64,000 nucleotides of DNA. Source: Rhizoctonia solani. Taxonomy: Eukaryota > Basidiomycota > Agaricomycetes > Cantharellales > Ceratobasidiaceae. The translations under genes and the position numbers were made by a program. Shown piece after piece: positions 50,826 through 61,972 of this stretch. Under the pieces are notes generated by a model. It did no database searches. It was not told the DNA's origin and was given only the letters and a program-made list of their open reading frames with translations. Each line of letters begins with the position of its first letter. Position 1 is the first letter of the stretch. Location: the NCBI RefSeq assembly GCF_016906535.1, contig NC_057372.1, positions 291,501-355,500 of the forward strand, in the 5' to 3' direction.

Positions 50826-50838
50826 AGGTCAATTACCT
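50826..50838 (-). promoter_or_regulatory. Self-priming primer-binding site of element C
   Basis: AGGTAATTGACCT on the element strand, two bases from the 5' LTR. It pairs 13 of 13 with AGGTCAATTACCT at 51088-51076, which lies 34 nt downstream of the TATATAA box (51122-51116) on the minus strand. Confidence 0.8.
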
Positions 50839-50840
50839 AG

Positions 50841-51397
50841 TGTCCTAGACATCTGTAAGGGGTGTCAAGGCAGCAGGTGCTTGTGGCTGTATGTACTGAG
50901 CAAGAACCGCATAAGGCAGTGAAGATGCTACCTACAACAACAAACTACCTAACTACAATGACCCCATGCTGTAAGGCAGCGGCAAGCTACATATGTACAG
51001 TGAGAGCAATGCTTAAGGTGTGTAACTAAGTATTTACTGGGCTAAGGCCCTTGTACAATGTTGTGATGCAACAGGAGGTAATTGACCTGGGTGTTACCAT
51101 GGTTGGTTGGCCTCCTTATATATTCTACAAGCAAGCTATTTGTAATTACATTATATCCAATACCTAATCCAATAAGAACCCTGCTCTGCAGTCAGCCTTA
51201 CTCATGTATATGTGTCATGATGATGTCACAGGTGGAGGTGGCTATGTATGCTGATTCAGCATGGATGGGGATGTGGCTTGGCGCTTAATGTATGATATAA
51301 GCGCCAATGTCACGTGATTGAAAATGTTGTCCATTTAACTTTGTTTAAATTCAAGAAATTAGGGATAAATTCCCTTGGTATAAGTGTGTCTACAACA
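50841..51397 (-). repeat. Element C 5' LTR
   Basis: 557 bp, TG...CA ends, GATAG duplication on its right. Contains TATATAA and the predicted transcript start at 51088. Confidence 0.92.
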
Positions 51398-51651
51398 GAT
51401 AGGTGTACCATATAGATATATTGTAATCTGCACTAGAACCTCCAAGCAAGTTTTTCTATGCTTCATCAACAGCGCAGCCTAAGTGATAGATAGAGCTCCT
51501 TTGATGACACTAACTCCATGTGTCTGTTGTTAGTAGTGCAAGAAACCTGTAGAACAAATGTATTAAACCAGAGGCACATTCTTGATTTCTACATTACAAA
51601 TGTAAAGGGAGAATAACATGGACCTTAATGTAGACCCAATTCATCCCCCCC
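51398..51651. other. Short spacer between element C and the next LTR
   Basis: About 250 bp of AT-rich sequence ending in a C-run. No gene. It may be the original host flank of element C. Confidence 0.4.
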
Positions 51652-51679
51652 TGTTGTATGCCAACTGTAAGGTTGGGTA

Positions 51680-52127
51680 TGTCATGACCTTCATTGGCAT
51701 GACATGATTTTTTACTATTTTCTACCTTTTTTTGAGATAGTTTCCTTTTTTGGTGTATATCTATGACTCATCAAGATCATGTGACATATTTGATATATGA
51801 TGTGAGATTGTTTCTGACTCATTATTTAGTACTGTTGTTTTTGATGTGGCTCACTTCATGTATATAAACCAGGTCAAGTTGCTGCTAGAACAGCAAGACT
51901 TGACCTCTTTGTCAATTCATCCTCAACTCTCACCTACTCTTTGCCCAAGCCCTTAGTTGGCTATAATGCACCTTACTAAACATCATAACCCAGGCCATTG
52001 TTGCCCTCTACCCCTGAAACCATAACCCTTGGGCCTTTGTTGCCCCTCTCCTTCTCATAGTCCATTGGTGATAGGGCCACGGACTTTAAGCCCTGCTTGC
52101 ATCATAGGTCCAAGCTGAGTTGTGACA
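51680..52127 (+). repeat. Solo LTR, third family, copy 2
   Basis: 448 bp, the same length as copy 1, with a perfect GGGTA duplication (51675-51679 and 52128-52132). Contains TATATAAACC and the conserved hairpin after it. Confidence 0.9.
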
Positions 52128-52454
52128 GGGTACACACTAATAGGTGGGTGCTTGAGGCCATACTACTACAGGACAAGGCTGACTAAACTACTAGGCTATC
52201 TACTGAGGGGACTGCATAAGGTGGTGTGGAGGTGAGTGTGGGTGATGATAATAGGCCTAAGGCCAGTGGTGAGCTAACTACTGATGAGTGAAGGGCTGTA
52301 TGGCCCAAGTGACTACTGGAGTAAGAGGACTTAAGGTCCTAACTACTGACTTAGCTTCTGAAACCTGTCTGATGGTAGACAAGGTAAAATCAACTTGGTG
52401 TTCCCAAGCAATTTTCCTGTGGTATATATACACAAGGGAAAGTTATTGACAAAT

Positions 52455-53036
52455 TGTCCTAGATGCCTGTAAGGATGTCAAGGAGGGGGGTGCTTGCAGC
52501 TGGATGAATCTAAGTGAAAACTGCTTAAGGCAGTGAGCAAGCTACCTACAACAACAACCAACTATACTACAATGACAAGACCACTTAAGGCGGTGACAAG
52601 CTATTTAAGTACAACAAGGAAGCCGCTTAAGGCAGTGACTAAGTATCTAAGTAGCCAAGTGGTTACTGGCCCTAGTGGCCTTGTACAATGGGTGATGCAA
52701 CAAGAGGTAATCAACCTGGGTGTTACCATGGTTGGTTGGCTTCCTTATATATTACAGAGGTAGTCTATTTACAAATACATCATATCCAATACTGTCTCAA
52801 ATAAGAACCCTGCTCCACAGTTGGCCTTACTCATGCATACATGTCACTGACATGTCATGATGATGTCATGGGTGGAGGTGGCAACATGTGCTGAGTAAGC
52901 GCAGATGGGGACGTAGCTTGGCGCTTAGCGTATAATATAAGCACCAATGTCATGTGATTGAAAATGTCCTTTGTTTGACTTTGTTTAAATTTGAGAAAAT
53001 TAGAATAAATGGCCTTGGTATAGTGTGTCTACAACA
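52455..53036 (-). repeat. Solo LTR of the A/B/C family
   Basis: 582 bp from TGTCCTAGATG to CTACAACA. The flanks CAAAT and GTTTG do not match, so it may result from recombination between elements or from a local deletion. Confidence 0.85.
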
Positions 53037-53107
53037 GTTTGTAAAAAATTGTAAAAATATTAGAAAATTTAGGGGATTCCAGTGGTATGATTTCTGAGAG
53101 TGTAACA

Positions 53108-56100
53108 GGTGTCAATATCTTCATTGAAGACAAATATGGTATTATGATGGCTTTATGACAGGTCTGGCTGACATGTTAAGCCTTGCAGATAACTCTGAAG
53201 GGTGGCCCACAATTGTGCAGAAAGGTGTTTAGCAGCCAAATGCTTACATAAGATAGAAAAGCAAAGATTAACTTGCAAATGGGCTCAGTGAGACAAAGAA
53301 GGATGTGACTGTGAAGGAAATGGCACTGTAACACCCCTTTAAGTAGACACCATGGAGGCCATACTTTCTGGTATTCAATTAACTGTTGGTGTTTGTTCTA
53401 AGAGAAAGAATAAGAAGTGTAAAACAATCAGCCTTCTCCAAAAATGGATTCATGCTGGGATTAGTTGAAAATTCTCTTGGTTGGACAAATATGCGCACAA
53501 TAAAGGATGATCTATTGACATGCAATTTAAAAAGTAAGCATTTTCATCAAATCTTGCACACACCAGTAATCCTTGCTAACTTCTGTGAGGGCCCATTTCA
53601 CTATAAGCAATTCCTTTCCAGCAATGGTCAGTTATATAGCTTTGCCTGGGCAGGATTATCTGCTAAGCGCAGTCTTTCAAATGAATCTTGACCCTTGGTC
53701 CACTTGCTCATTACTGGACTCATCTTCAGGAATATACTACAAGTCCACGAAATCAAATGACACGCATAGAACCTAGCCCGAGACGATATCAACACAATGC
53801 GGATGACCCATCTCCGCATGTGAATAAGTTTTCACGATCAATTACTCATCCATGGTTGTAGTGAACCCAATGCTGCTACTTGGATAGCCCATAAGTACAC
53901 CTGGAAATGATAAAACGTGATTGAGATCGCATGAAGTCAAATAAAGTGACAGAGTTGGATTCCGACTCAGATAAACTACAAGCAAAGTTATAAATCTAAA
54001 CAATTCAACGAGGTACGTTGAAATCGTATCCTGAATTCATATCCTTCGTAGCATAATTGGCCCATGTACAAGACCCCGAGGCCCGTCTATATACCAAAAA
54101 CCCGTAACGGCCAAAGACGACCCCTGGCTCAGGCCCAGAGTAGGGTCAGTAAGTAGTTCGCGTGAGGTCTTCGTTTGAGAACACAATTGTACAATATATG
54201 ACAAAGCCCCAGTAGGTGTTGCGCTTAGATTTCCTCTGAGTCGTTGTGAGTCGCTAACAGCAGTCACCCCCCTTATCAAAACACCGTATTCTGGAGTACC
54301 AGCAGTTCGTATCCGTAGATCTTGTGGGCCCACTTCCACTTTCTTGGTGACAACTTCCTAACCGCAGGTTTGATTGACATTCAAGCTCTTATTCAGTTGA
54401 ACTGACTCCTCGTCCAGCTATGTGGTCCCGATGGCACACAACTCAACGAATACATTCATCCAGGGGTGAGCCGACTTCGCTCTACTGGATCAATCATACC
54501 AGACCGAGCATCCACAGGAAGACAATTAAGTTGCTATTCTCCATCTCCTTTCCCTTTTCGTACATCACATGAGGTAGGTCGTCATTCCACCTGTTCCTAA
54601 TCCCCTGGTATAAACAACCCTGATTAGTGATAACCGTAGTATCCAACAAGCGTCGACCGTCATGTGGGCTCTATCGCAAATGATCCAGGGTTTGTGTGAA
54701 CACACCTGGATGAACAGACGACATACAAGCATAGATTATCATGTGAATAATATGAGAACATGAGGATTCAGGGGCACTAAGCATGCCGCTTTTGGGGGAG
54801 TGTCGCTTCTGGTGTTCATCCCCTCGAATGGGGTGTTATCAACATAGACTCTCGAAGTTCATCGCTTTTATCAATAGGCTGACTCGTCGATTGTTCGTAA
54901 TACTAATGCCCCTTATCCGCCAGAATGACCTTCACCGAAACTCAAGGTATCGATACATAACTGTCGGTAGAGTGATCGCTATCAGTCAGTTGGAACCGGG
55001 GTGTGATGTAGAAAGGCATGATCGCTCCGGGATTGCCCCCCCCCCTCCCCACAATCACCATGCTATCAATTGATATACATACAGGGCTCAAAACTGAGAA
55101 CCAGTACTTTTCCTGTCATTGGATCTTACGGGAGGAGCCACATGAACACACTTCCAAATCTGGAATACAAATGAATAGTGAGGAGCACAATTGAATCAAC
55201 CGAAATGAATTGAGATGAAAACACCAAAATGACCAATGAATTCCAGATCTCTTCAATACGACGTGTTAGTTATGGTGGTTGCAAGAGCCGGGTGGTGTAG
55301 GGGTGGAGTATATCCGATAGTCGAGCAGCGAGGGCCAAGATATATATAGATGATAGTCGACTATGAGCCGGGGATCGAGAAAACAAATTGGTAGAAATTA
55401 GAAGACTTTAGCGCTGAGCTTTGGGTGTTTCATGACGTATGGAAGAGGTGAATGGACAGGGATGGGCTTCGCGAACTGATCTGCTCTACTATGATTCATA
55501 ATGAAACCGAGGGGTAACGATTTGTCTCCAATTAGGAATATGTGTATCTTTAATTTGTTAAAATCCCGGCTGGCTGAGGACTACAATTTCGCCTTTTGGC
55601 GATTGGACTCTCGAAGTTAATAAAGCATTCAAATTTTAGGAGAAATACAGCGTCTACAACATAGCCACCAATGCTCTGTGCAACTTTACCCCGTAGCCGG
55701 AGACCGATCACGACATAAATAAGAAGAATCCCCGAATCTATCAGTCGTCTTCGAGAATTTCCTGCACGCGTGCTTCGTTTGTTCTAGCTGGAATGCCGAA
55801 ACTGGCGTTATTGCCTCATGGTTGCAACCAAAAGATCAGAGCCCCAAAAAGTTGAGAATACAACTACACGACTAGGACTAGAAGCAGACAAAGAGAACAA
55901 TAAAACAAGAGGTGATGGTAATACGAACAAAAGTAGGATCCGAGTCCAGGAGAGACAGGGGGTGGCAGAGACAAAACAGAGAACGGATGGGTCGAACGAG
56001 TGACTGTGCATAGCTAGCTAGTGTGGATGGACGCGATCCATGTGCGGACTCGGGAAAAAGTGTGAACACGAATAAAGAGGCTGTACTAGCGCACGGACTG

Positions 56101-56217
56101 AGCGGCGGGAAGGTATGAAGAAAAAGGAAGCGAAAACGAATAAACTAAGGGATGTGGTGAGTATCGCGTAGTACTAGGTTGATAACAACATTACCCACAA
56201 GAGCTACAGAGTGGAGA
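53108..56217. other. Intergenic region right of the transposon block
   Basis: No gene recognised. Longest frame is 53386-53691 plus (101 codons), without motifs. A C-run lies near 55027. The 3' region of the membrane-protein gene begins at the right end. Confidence 0.45.
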
Positions 56218-57087
56218 TCATCGTACTAGCGCGGCCTTGAACAGCTCGACGGGGGGCAAACTTCTTCGGTCACGTCCTTCCGCCTGAGCCTGGCGCTCCT
56301 TCTGGTCTAGTGCGCGTACAAGATTATTGAGCGCAGCCATATCCTTCCGCCTGGCCTCCTCCATCTCACGCTTCCTCACTCGGCTGGACTCTGTCGAACC
56401 TGTCGAGGCAGATGGTTGATGTGTATATGGGGCCCTAGGTGGCCTCATGCTCAGGAATGAATCCGACCCTGTCCGTGTGTGCCCATGAGTAGGTTTCTCG
56501 GGGTCTGCGAATGGATCGGTATCGGTCGGGGGCTCTGATGCGTGAATATCTGAGAACGGATCGGCGGCGGATGCGGATTTTTCGAATGCGGGTCCGAGTT
56601 TGCGTATCACCCCGCCGGCGGGTGGGGCGTTGCCAAACTCTTCTGACTGGGCACGGCGATGGAGACCTCGCCTATATGATCGCTTGCGGCACCATACAAT
56701 GAGGAAAAGCGTCGTAATGAGCAGAAAGGCGACAACACCAGCGGCTATCAGCACAATTGCGAGTGATGGCAGAGGCATTTTTATGGGCCCTTCGGTGACA
56801 GCAGTCTGGATCGGAGCAATCGACGAGGCCGAGATGGTAATGACAGATTTAGCAACGTCTGCTGTTCCAACGAATATGGGGGACACGCTCATTGTCGCTG
56901 CATTCCCTGTGGTCCCAATTCCAACAGGTGGTCCACCGGCCCTGGTATCGAATATAAGCTGCGTAGGTAATGCAGAGCTTGCTAAATCCGTCGCAGTATT
57001 GATACCGCTGCCCTGATACAAACTATACGATACCGAACCAGTGGGGGGCGGCATTGTAAACGTAGGAGTTACAAACAGTGTCGTCAT
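56218..57087 (-). CDS. Single-pass membrane protein of unknown function, 289 residues
   Basis: One uninterrupted frame. I take ATG at 57087 (MTTLFVTPTFTMPPPTG); upstream TTG codons are in frame but not ATG. Residues 1-100 are Ser/Thr/Ala/Gly-rich and likely extracellular, without a clear cleavable signal. A strong membrane helix follows (PSLAIVLIAAGVVAFLLITT, then LFLIVWCRKRSYRRG), with positive charges after it that place the C terminus in the cytosol. The tail is rich in Asp/Pro/Ser (ADPFSDIHASEPPTDTDPF) and ends in a basic coiled-coil-like segment (RVRKREMEEARRKDMAALNN). The layout resembles fungal single-pass surface sensors (Mid2/Wsc type), but no cysteine-rich WSC domain is present, so that is only an analogy. 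Confidence 0.75.
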   Translation of the reverse strand: MTTLFVTPTFTMPPPTGSVSYSLYQGSGINTATDLASSALPTQLIFDTRAGGPPVGIGTTGNAATMSVSPIFVGTADVAKSVITISASSIAPIQTAVTEGPIKMPLPSLAIVLIAAGVVAFLLITTLFLIVWCRKRSYRRGLHRRAQSEEFGNAPPAGGVIRKLGPAFEKSASAADPFSDIHASEPPTDTDPFADPEKPTHGHTRTGSDSFLSMRPPRAPYTHQPSASTGSTESSRVRKREMEEARRKDMAALNNLVRALDQKERQAQAEGRDRRSLPPVELFKAALVR

Positions 57088-58556
57088 CCTAAATGTCGAC
57101 AAGTCGGGGTGGGGGTGTCAAAAGGAGAGAAAAGATTGAATGTCACGTATTTATGCTACAGCCCCAGGCCGCAGATTTTGCATCCCAGGCGGGAAAGGAG
57201 AGTTGGAGGGCGAGAGAACGAATTCGATCACCGGCCGTGGGGTGGTCAAGTATCAGGTGCAACGGCGCTAGCTGTTTAGCCAAACAGCAACCAGCCAGGG
57301 TCTCAGGGACGCTTTGGTCAACCGGTTTGTTCCCCGTTTGGGTTGTGCGAACGATCTTTCAAATCAGGTGATCAAACTTGTTGCTTGACGGCTGGTCGGT
57401 TCGGTCGAGATAAAGCTGGCTGTGTACAAAAGTGCCCGAGACATATGACGAACGTGGATAGAAATCAACATGTTGGTATCGACTGCATATATGGATACGC
57501 CACAAGTGTCACCTATCGCGTCCCCACATTCAGATCCAACAAGAGCGTATCTATGCGCGTCTCGGCGCCCCATTCACAAAATTCGGACATAGCGTTTGTT
57601 ACAACACATTTCATATTTCCACATCGACATCCGACCCGCTCGGCCATTTAGGCTACGATAAAACGCTTCGACTCGACCCAACTGAGACCGGCTCGCCTCA
57701 TCAGATGCTCGAAATGAAAAGTATTGTCGAGTACGGTTCAATTAGATAAAAGTTAGAAACTCGTCTGTTCAGTAAACCCGAGATCATGTTTATCTCATAT
57801 CGTAATCGGCGCTTTCGTAGCTGGTCATTTGTATACGATGGTCGAGGCTGTTGTCCTTCGGGTCCTGGAGACCACAACCAGGGATAGGAACTACTGCGGT
57901 GTGCATGATAAACATGGAAATCACCGAAGCCTTCTTACATAAGTTGCAACAAACTCCTAATACACAAGCCCTCGACTCCATGGCCATGGTATGACTCGTA
58001 ATCCAGAAGGCCGCACTCGTATAAGTGGAGGCGTTTAATAATAGTCGGGGTACCAGATATTTGGTTGACAAGTCCAAGAGAGCGCGCAGCCATACCGGGT
58101 TATCACGTTTCTGAAGATCCAAGGTACGCATACAAACGACCAGGATTCATCCTCCCTCAGAGTGTGTACATTCAGTTTCGATTAAAAAAAGGCGCGAGGC
58201 TTGACATCATACAGGATGCTCATTTCGTGGCTGAAATTTGGTAGGGCTGAGTGAATGCGGGCGATTATAGGATACATCAGTAGGGTTTGGAGCCACCTGG
58301 GCCATAGATAAACTAGGTAGAGGTTGTATAGAGTGTAAGGAGAGGTTGGGACCAGCTCATTAGCCCGATGTTTGGCATGATAGATTGGCGTACCAGGGTT
58401 ATGGCCTTGCGTACTGATGGGCGCCGAAGGATAAGATATGGCAAACGCCTGGTCACCGATTTGAAGCCATCCTGTGTTTGAACTAGAGTCTGGCACGGTT
58501 GGATCCGGATATCCGATGCACCAATAGCTGCAGATGTTAGGTAATCAGCAGATACT
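57088..58556. other. Intergenic region between membrane gene and Harbinger-like element
   Basis: The promoter of the minus-strand membrane gene should be at the left end. Minus frames at 57790-58131 and 58182-58666 show no motif; the latter overlaps the transposon end. Confidence 0.4.
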
Positions 58557-58602
58557 GGGTGGAATTCCGTAAGAAATTTAGAACAGTCGGCGCGTTCTAA
58601 AT
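58557..58602. repeat. Left terminal inverted repeat with hairpin
   Basis: After GGGTGGAATTCCGTAAG comes ATTTAGAAC (58576-58584), a 9-nt loop, and GTTCTAAAT (58594-58602). Confidence 0.85.
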
Positions 58603-58840
58603 CGGTCCGTCGGGACGGGACGGATTCGGCCCGAGGACGGGAGGCTGTGCTGGCTTGGACCAGCACTGGACCGTTCTAAAGTGGCTTTCCGTAAGCCATG
58701 GTCATGTTGCTCAATAGACCTTTTCTAGAAATAATCGTGTGAATAAATTTATATTCCTTCCCGCTCGGAGTTTGCGTGTGGGATCGTATAAAACATGACG
58801 TGTGACTGCGTAACACTTCTACCTTCTGCTCGCCAGCTTT

Positions 58841-60215
58841 ATGTATCAGTTAAATTATCGGTATCATCCAAAGGACTTGGACTCGGACTCGGACGATTTA
58901 GTCCTTGACATGTTGATGGACGACGACGACGAGGACTTGATCCTCTTTGAATTTATACGTCTTTATCTACTGAGATCCAAGAATCGTTCCCGCCGGAGGC
59001 CTAAGCATTATCTTACACGACCAGAGCTACTACCCAATCCCAGACTTATTTCGGGATGGCAATCTATTTACACCAGTTGCAAGGACCGCGCATTTATTCA
59101 TGTTCTAGGTATAGATGTGGCAACCTTTGATTACCTCTTGGCCTCGGGCTTTTGCAAAGCTTGGAACAGCCGACCCATCAAGCGAACCAACACAAACGAA
59201 GCCGGAGCAAGTCGCATTGGTGCTTGCTCGCTTGATGCAGCCGGAGGCCTGGGACTTTCACTTCATTACCTTTGCAGCACAATGGGCAAGTCCGCTCTAC
59301 AGATCATCTTTGCCCTGACGCCCTTGACTGTCTCTTGGTACATCAACTTTGCATTCAAGATACTTCTGAAGGTCTTGTGTGAGCTTCCAGAAGCTCGTAT
59401 TGAATGGCCAAACGCTGAAACAATGCAAGAAAACTCAAGACTCATCAACGCAAAGCACGCCGACGCTCAGTACCTGGACGGTGCCTTCGGCTTCATGGAC
59501 GGATTGAATCTACCCGTGACAGCAAGCAGTATTGATATCGAACAGAACGCAAACTACAACGGCTGGTTACATTCACACGTAGTCAGCAATGTGATTGTCT
59601 TCTCTCCTGATGGTAAGCGTTCTGTTTTCACACAATTTATTAAGATTAAAGCTGACAAGGTGCGTTCAATAACTAATAGGTACAATAATGTCTGTTGTTA
59701 TCAATGCGCCTGGCAGCTGGCACAATTCAAACGTTGCGCAGCCAATTTATTTGTTCTTAAGGGACAATACACCAAGCGGCTTCTTTCTGTTAGCCAACAG
59801 CGCATTCCCTAAGCTTGGAACCGGCAAGGCGCAGAAGATCAAAGTCCCGCTGAAGTTGGGCGCTTGGATTCAAGGAACTGACAAAGAACGTGAGCAAATA
59901 AAGAGAGAGTCAAGAGAGGTAACAAGCGCTTGCCAAGCGGTTGAGTGGGGAATGCGTGCTCTTCAAGGATGCTTTTCCCATCTCTATATGCCAATGGACA
60001 CTCACAATATTGAAGGACGCTCCCGGCTCTTACAAATATGCATGCAACTGCATAACGTTTGTACGTGTATGGTTGAAATTAACCAAATTTGTAGCGTTTA
60101 TATGCACGTCTGGGGTAGTACCAAGGATATGACCAACAACAAACTTTTTGCCTGCGCTTTTTGGTCTGATTGCATACTCAAATATTACTTAGACCGCGGC
60201 CTTCAACCAACATGA
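58841..60215 (+). CDS. Harbinger-like DDE transposase, 435 residues
   Basis: Two exons, 58841-59612 and 59680-60215, joined across a 67-nt phase-1 intron (donor GTAAGC, acceptor ATAG). The N terminus is acidic (DLDSDSDDLVLDMLMDDDDE), then basic. The DDE domain shows GFMDGLNLPV (first Asp), SPDGTIMSVVINAPGSWHNS across the splice, LLANSAFPKLG where the second catalytic residue, usually Asp (DSAFP), is Asn, and AVEWGMRALQGCF with the likely Glu. Cut-and-paste enzymes of this group need all three acids, so this copy is probably inactive although its frame is open. The Asn codon follows a C, so GCC GAC to GCC AAC is a CpG to CpA change. It converges with the companion gene. Confidence 0.87.
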
Positions 60216-60352
60216 GTGCTTAGTACATTTTGTATCTGATGTACAGATAGATACAAATATTTCATTCTATTCTATGAGTACAAGTTTAAGACGGAAACAA
60301 GAACAGATAACAGAATGCTCATAGAATGTATTGTGTGATTAACAAAGAGATA

Positions 60353-61972
60353 TCAACGCAAAGCTGCGTCATCAGTTGCCTCTAAGCCAGGGTCAGAATC
60401 AAAGACGCGCAACAGGTGCGGTGTGCCAAACATGGCGTTGACAGGCTCTGTAATGGCCAGTATGGGTTGGTTGAAAGGATGTTTGAGATTAGGGGGCTCC
60501 CTATTTGGAACGGGATTAAACGCAGGGGGCAGGTGGTAAGGCAGTTGGGCACGCCTTGCAAGCTTGGCTTCAACGCAAGCTTGGACTTGAAGATCAGACT
60601 GGAGTCTGATAATCTGGAGTCCCTGTTGCTGAATAGTATTGCGTGCAGTAGCAAGTTGGTTACAAAGCAAAAGATTCTGCTTACTCAAGTCTTGGATTGT
60701 CATAGTTGAGACGTTCCCAACTTGTTTCTTACCAAGAAACTTATTCAAGAGTGCCGGACTTTTGTCAGACAAGATATCAATCACGGAGTTGTCAAGCGCG
60801 GCTGTGTTCTGTGACTTTGACTTCAAAGATCCTCCCTTCGGACCGCTAGCTTGATGCTTCTTGCTCGCTGGCCCTTTTGCTTCCCTCTTGCCGATATGTT
60901 CCTCCTTCACTTCCTGATTGTTGCTGATAACCTTACGCTTCTTGGACCCCTCAACAGACTTGGATGGCGCTGCGTCGCAGGAGTTCAGGGGCTTTGAGGT
61001 TGAGGGCTTCTTGATTGGTGATGTTGCATCTGCTCAAGTTGACTGGGAGAGCGGGGAAGGAGCGGGGGCAGGCTCTTTCTGTGCCCCAAAGACCTCTAAG
61101 AGCCGGGCTGGTGTCTTGACTGGTGGACAGACTGGTGGCATCGGAGAGGGGGGCCCAGAGAGCGTTGGTTCTTTGTGGGCTGGTCCTGAGAGCTTGTGGA
61201 GGTCCCATGGGGGAGACTTGCAAAGGGCCGGAGGATGGGCCTTGAGAGCTGGCTTGCCATTGTCTGGCACACTATTGGCCTCAGATGGCTGATAAACCTC
61301 CTTGCCATTGCCCCTATTGTCAGCTCCACTATCACCTGCATTATTGTTGGCATCTTGATCAGCGGCGGGCCCTTTGTCCAAGTCCAAATCAACAAATGTG
61401 TCCTCATCCAGCAAGGGGGTCTTGAAATTGGCCAACATGTTGAAATCAAAGCCGTATTGCTGCATGTTGCTTTTGGCCTGCTCAAACTCCGTGTTGAGAT
61501 TGCTGTTGAAGGGATCTTGGGCAGGTGAGTTGTTTATTGTAAGAATTCCAATTGCCTTGCCAACATTGCAATCAATGGCTAACGCAAGTCGATGCAGGGG
61601 GTGCATCTTCTTACGCCCAGTCAGCACAGGAAGTTTGAGTAGCTATTGGCAAAGTAAGCAACAAAATCAGCATCTAATATTGTAAAAAATACTGAAACTC
61701 ACCATGTTATAGTGCTTCTTTACAGTATTGGTACTTCAATTTGACTGGTTCAACTTGTTATGCTGGGTGCGTACAAGTTCCCACCTCTTGCTCCCCTCTG
61801 GCCGCTGCTTGCTAATAATAAACAGCAGGTTAAGCACTTTGTGGATTGACCACCTTGTTGTCCTGGGCCTACACCCGCCGCGCTTGCTGGGAGAGGGTGT
61901 CGTGGAGTTGGCCGCAGGGACAGATTTGCGTTCCTTGCCTTTGCGCAAAGACGTAGCGGACTTAGGAGGCAT
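60353..61972 (-). pseudogene. SANT/Myb-like companion protein of the Harbinger element, two TGA stops
   Basis: Exons 61972-61703 and 61642-60353 (60-nt intron) form one continuous frame of 520 codons, except for TGA at 61738-61736 (after KLNQSN) and 61036-61034 (after LSQST). The start MPPKSATSLRKGKERK is basic. RGGCRPRTTRWSIHKVLNLL to RPEGSKRWELVRTQHN has the Trp-spaced helix pattern of SANT/Myb domains. The middle is acidic and Pro-rich, and the C terminus has lysine-rich stretches plus a coiled-coil-like part (LLLCNQLATARNTIQQQGLQ). In Harbinger elements such partners help the transposase enter the nucleus and bind the ends. Both TGA codons could come from CGA by CpG deamination; that is inference. 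Confidence 0.75.

Larger units (their letters stand above)
44560..51397 (-). mobile_element. Element C: Ty3/gypsy chromovirus with a solo LTR inside its leader
   Basis: LTRs of 557 bp at 44560-45116 and 50841-51397, flanked by GATAG on both sides (44555-44559 and 51398-51402). Removing the inserted 448-bp solo LTR and its duplication gives about 6.4 kb, the family length. Pol is nearly open, but gag is broken by several stops. CpG loss is as strong as in A. Confidence 0.93.
51652..53107 (-). repeat. Second-family LTR, copy 2, with two nested LTRs
   Basis: Ends TGTTGTATGCC and GAGTGTAACA match the outer LTR at 31155/44549. Solo LTR copy 2 (51680-52127) and a first-family solo LTR (52455-53036) are nested in it. 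No target duplication flanks it (CCCCC against GGTGT), so one end may be rearranged. About 200 bp present in the other copy near the TATA box is missing around the first-family LTR. Confidence 0.6.

Noticed and set aside
31155..53107. Repeat-induced point mutation (RIP) as the cause of C-to-T decay
   Set aside because: The changes centre on CpG rather than CpA and long frames remain open; CpG deamination fits better.
53386..53691. 101-codon plus-strand frame as a host gene
   Set aside because: No motif, and it lies in AT-rich sequence at the edge of the transposon block.
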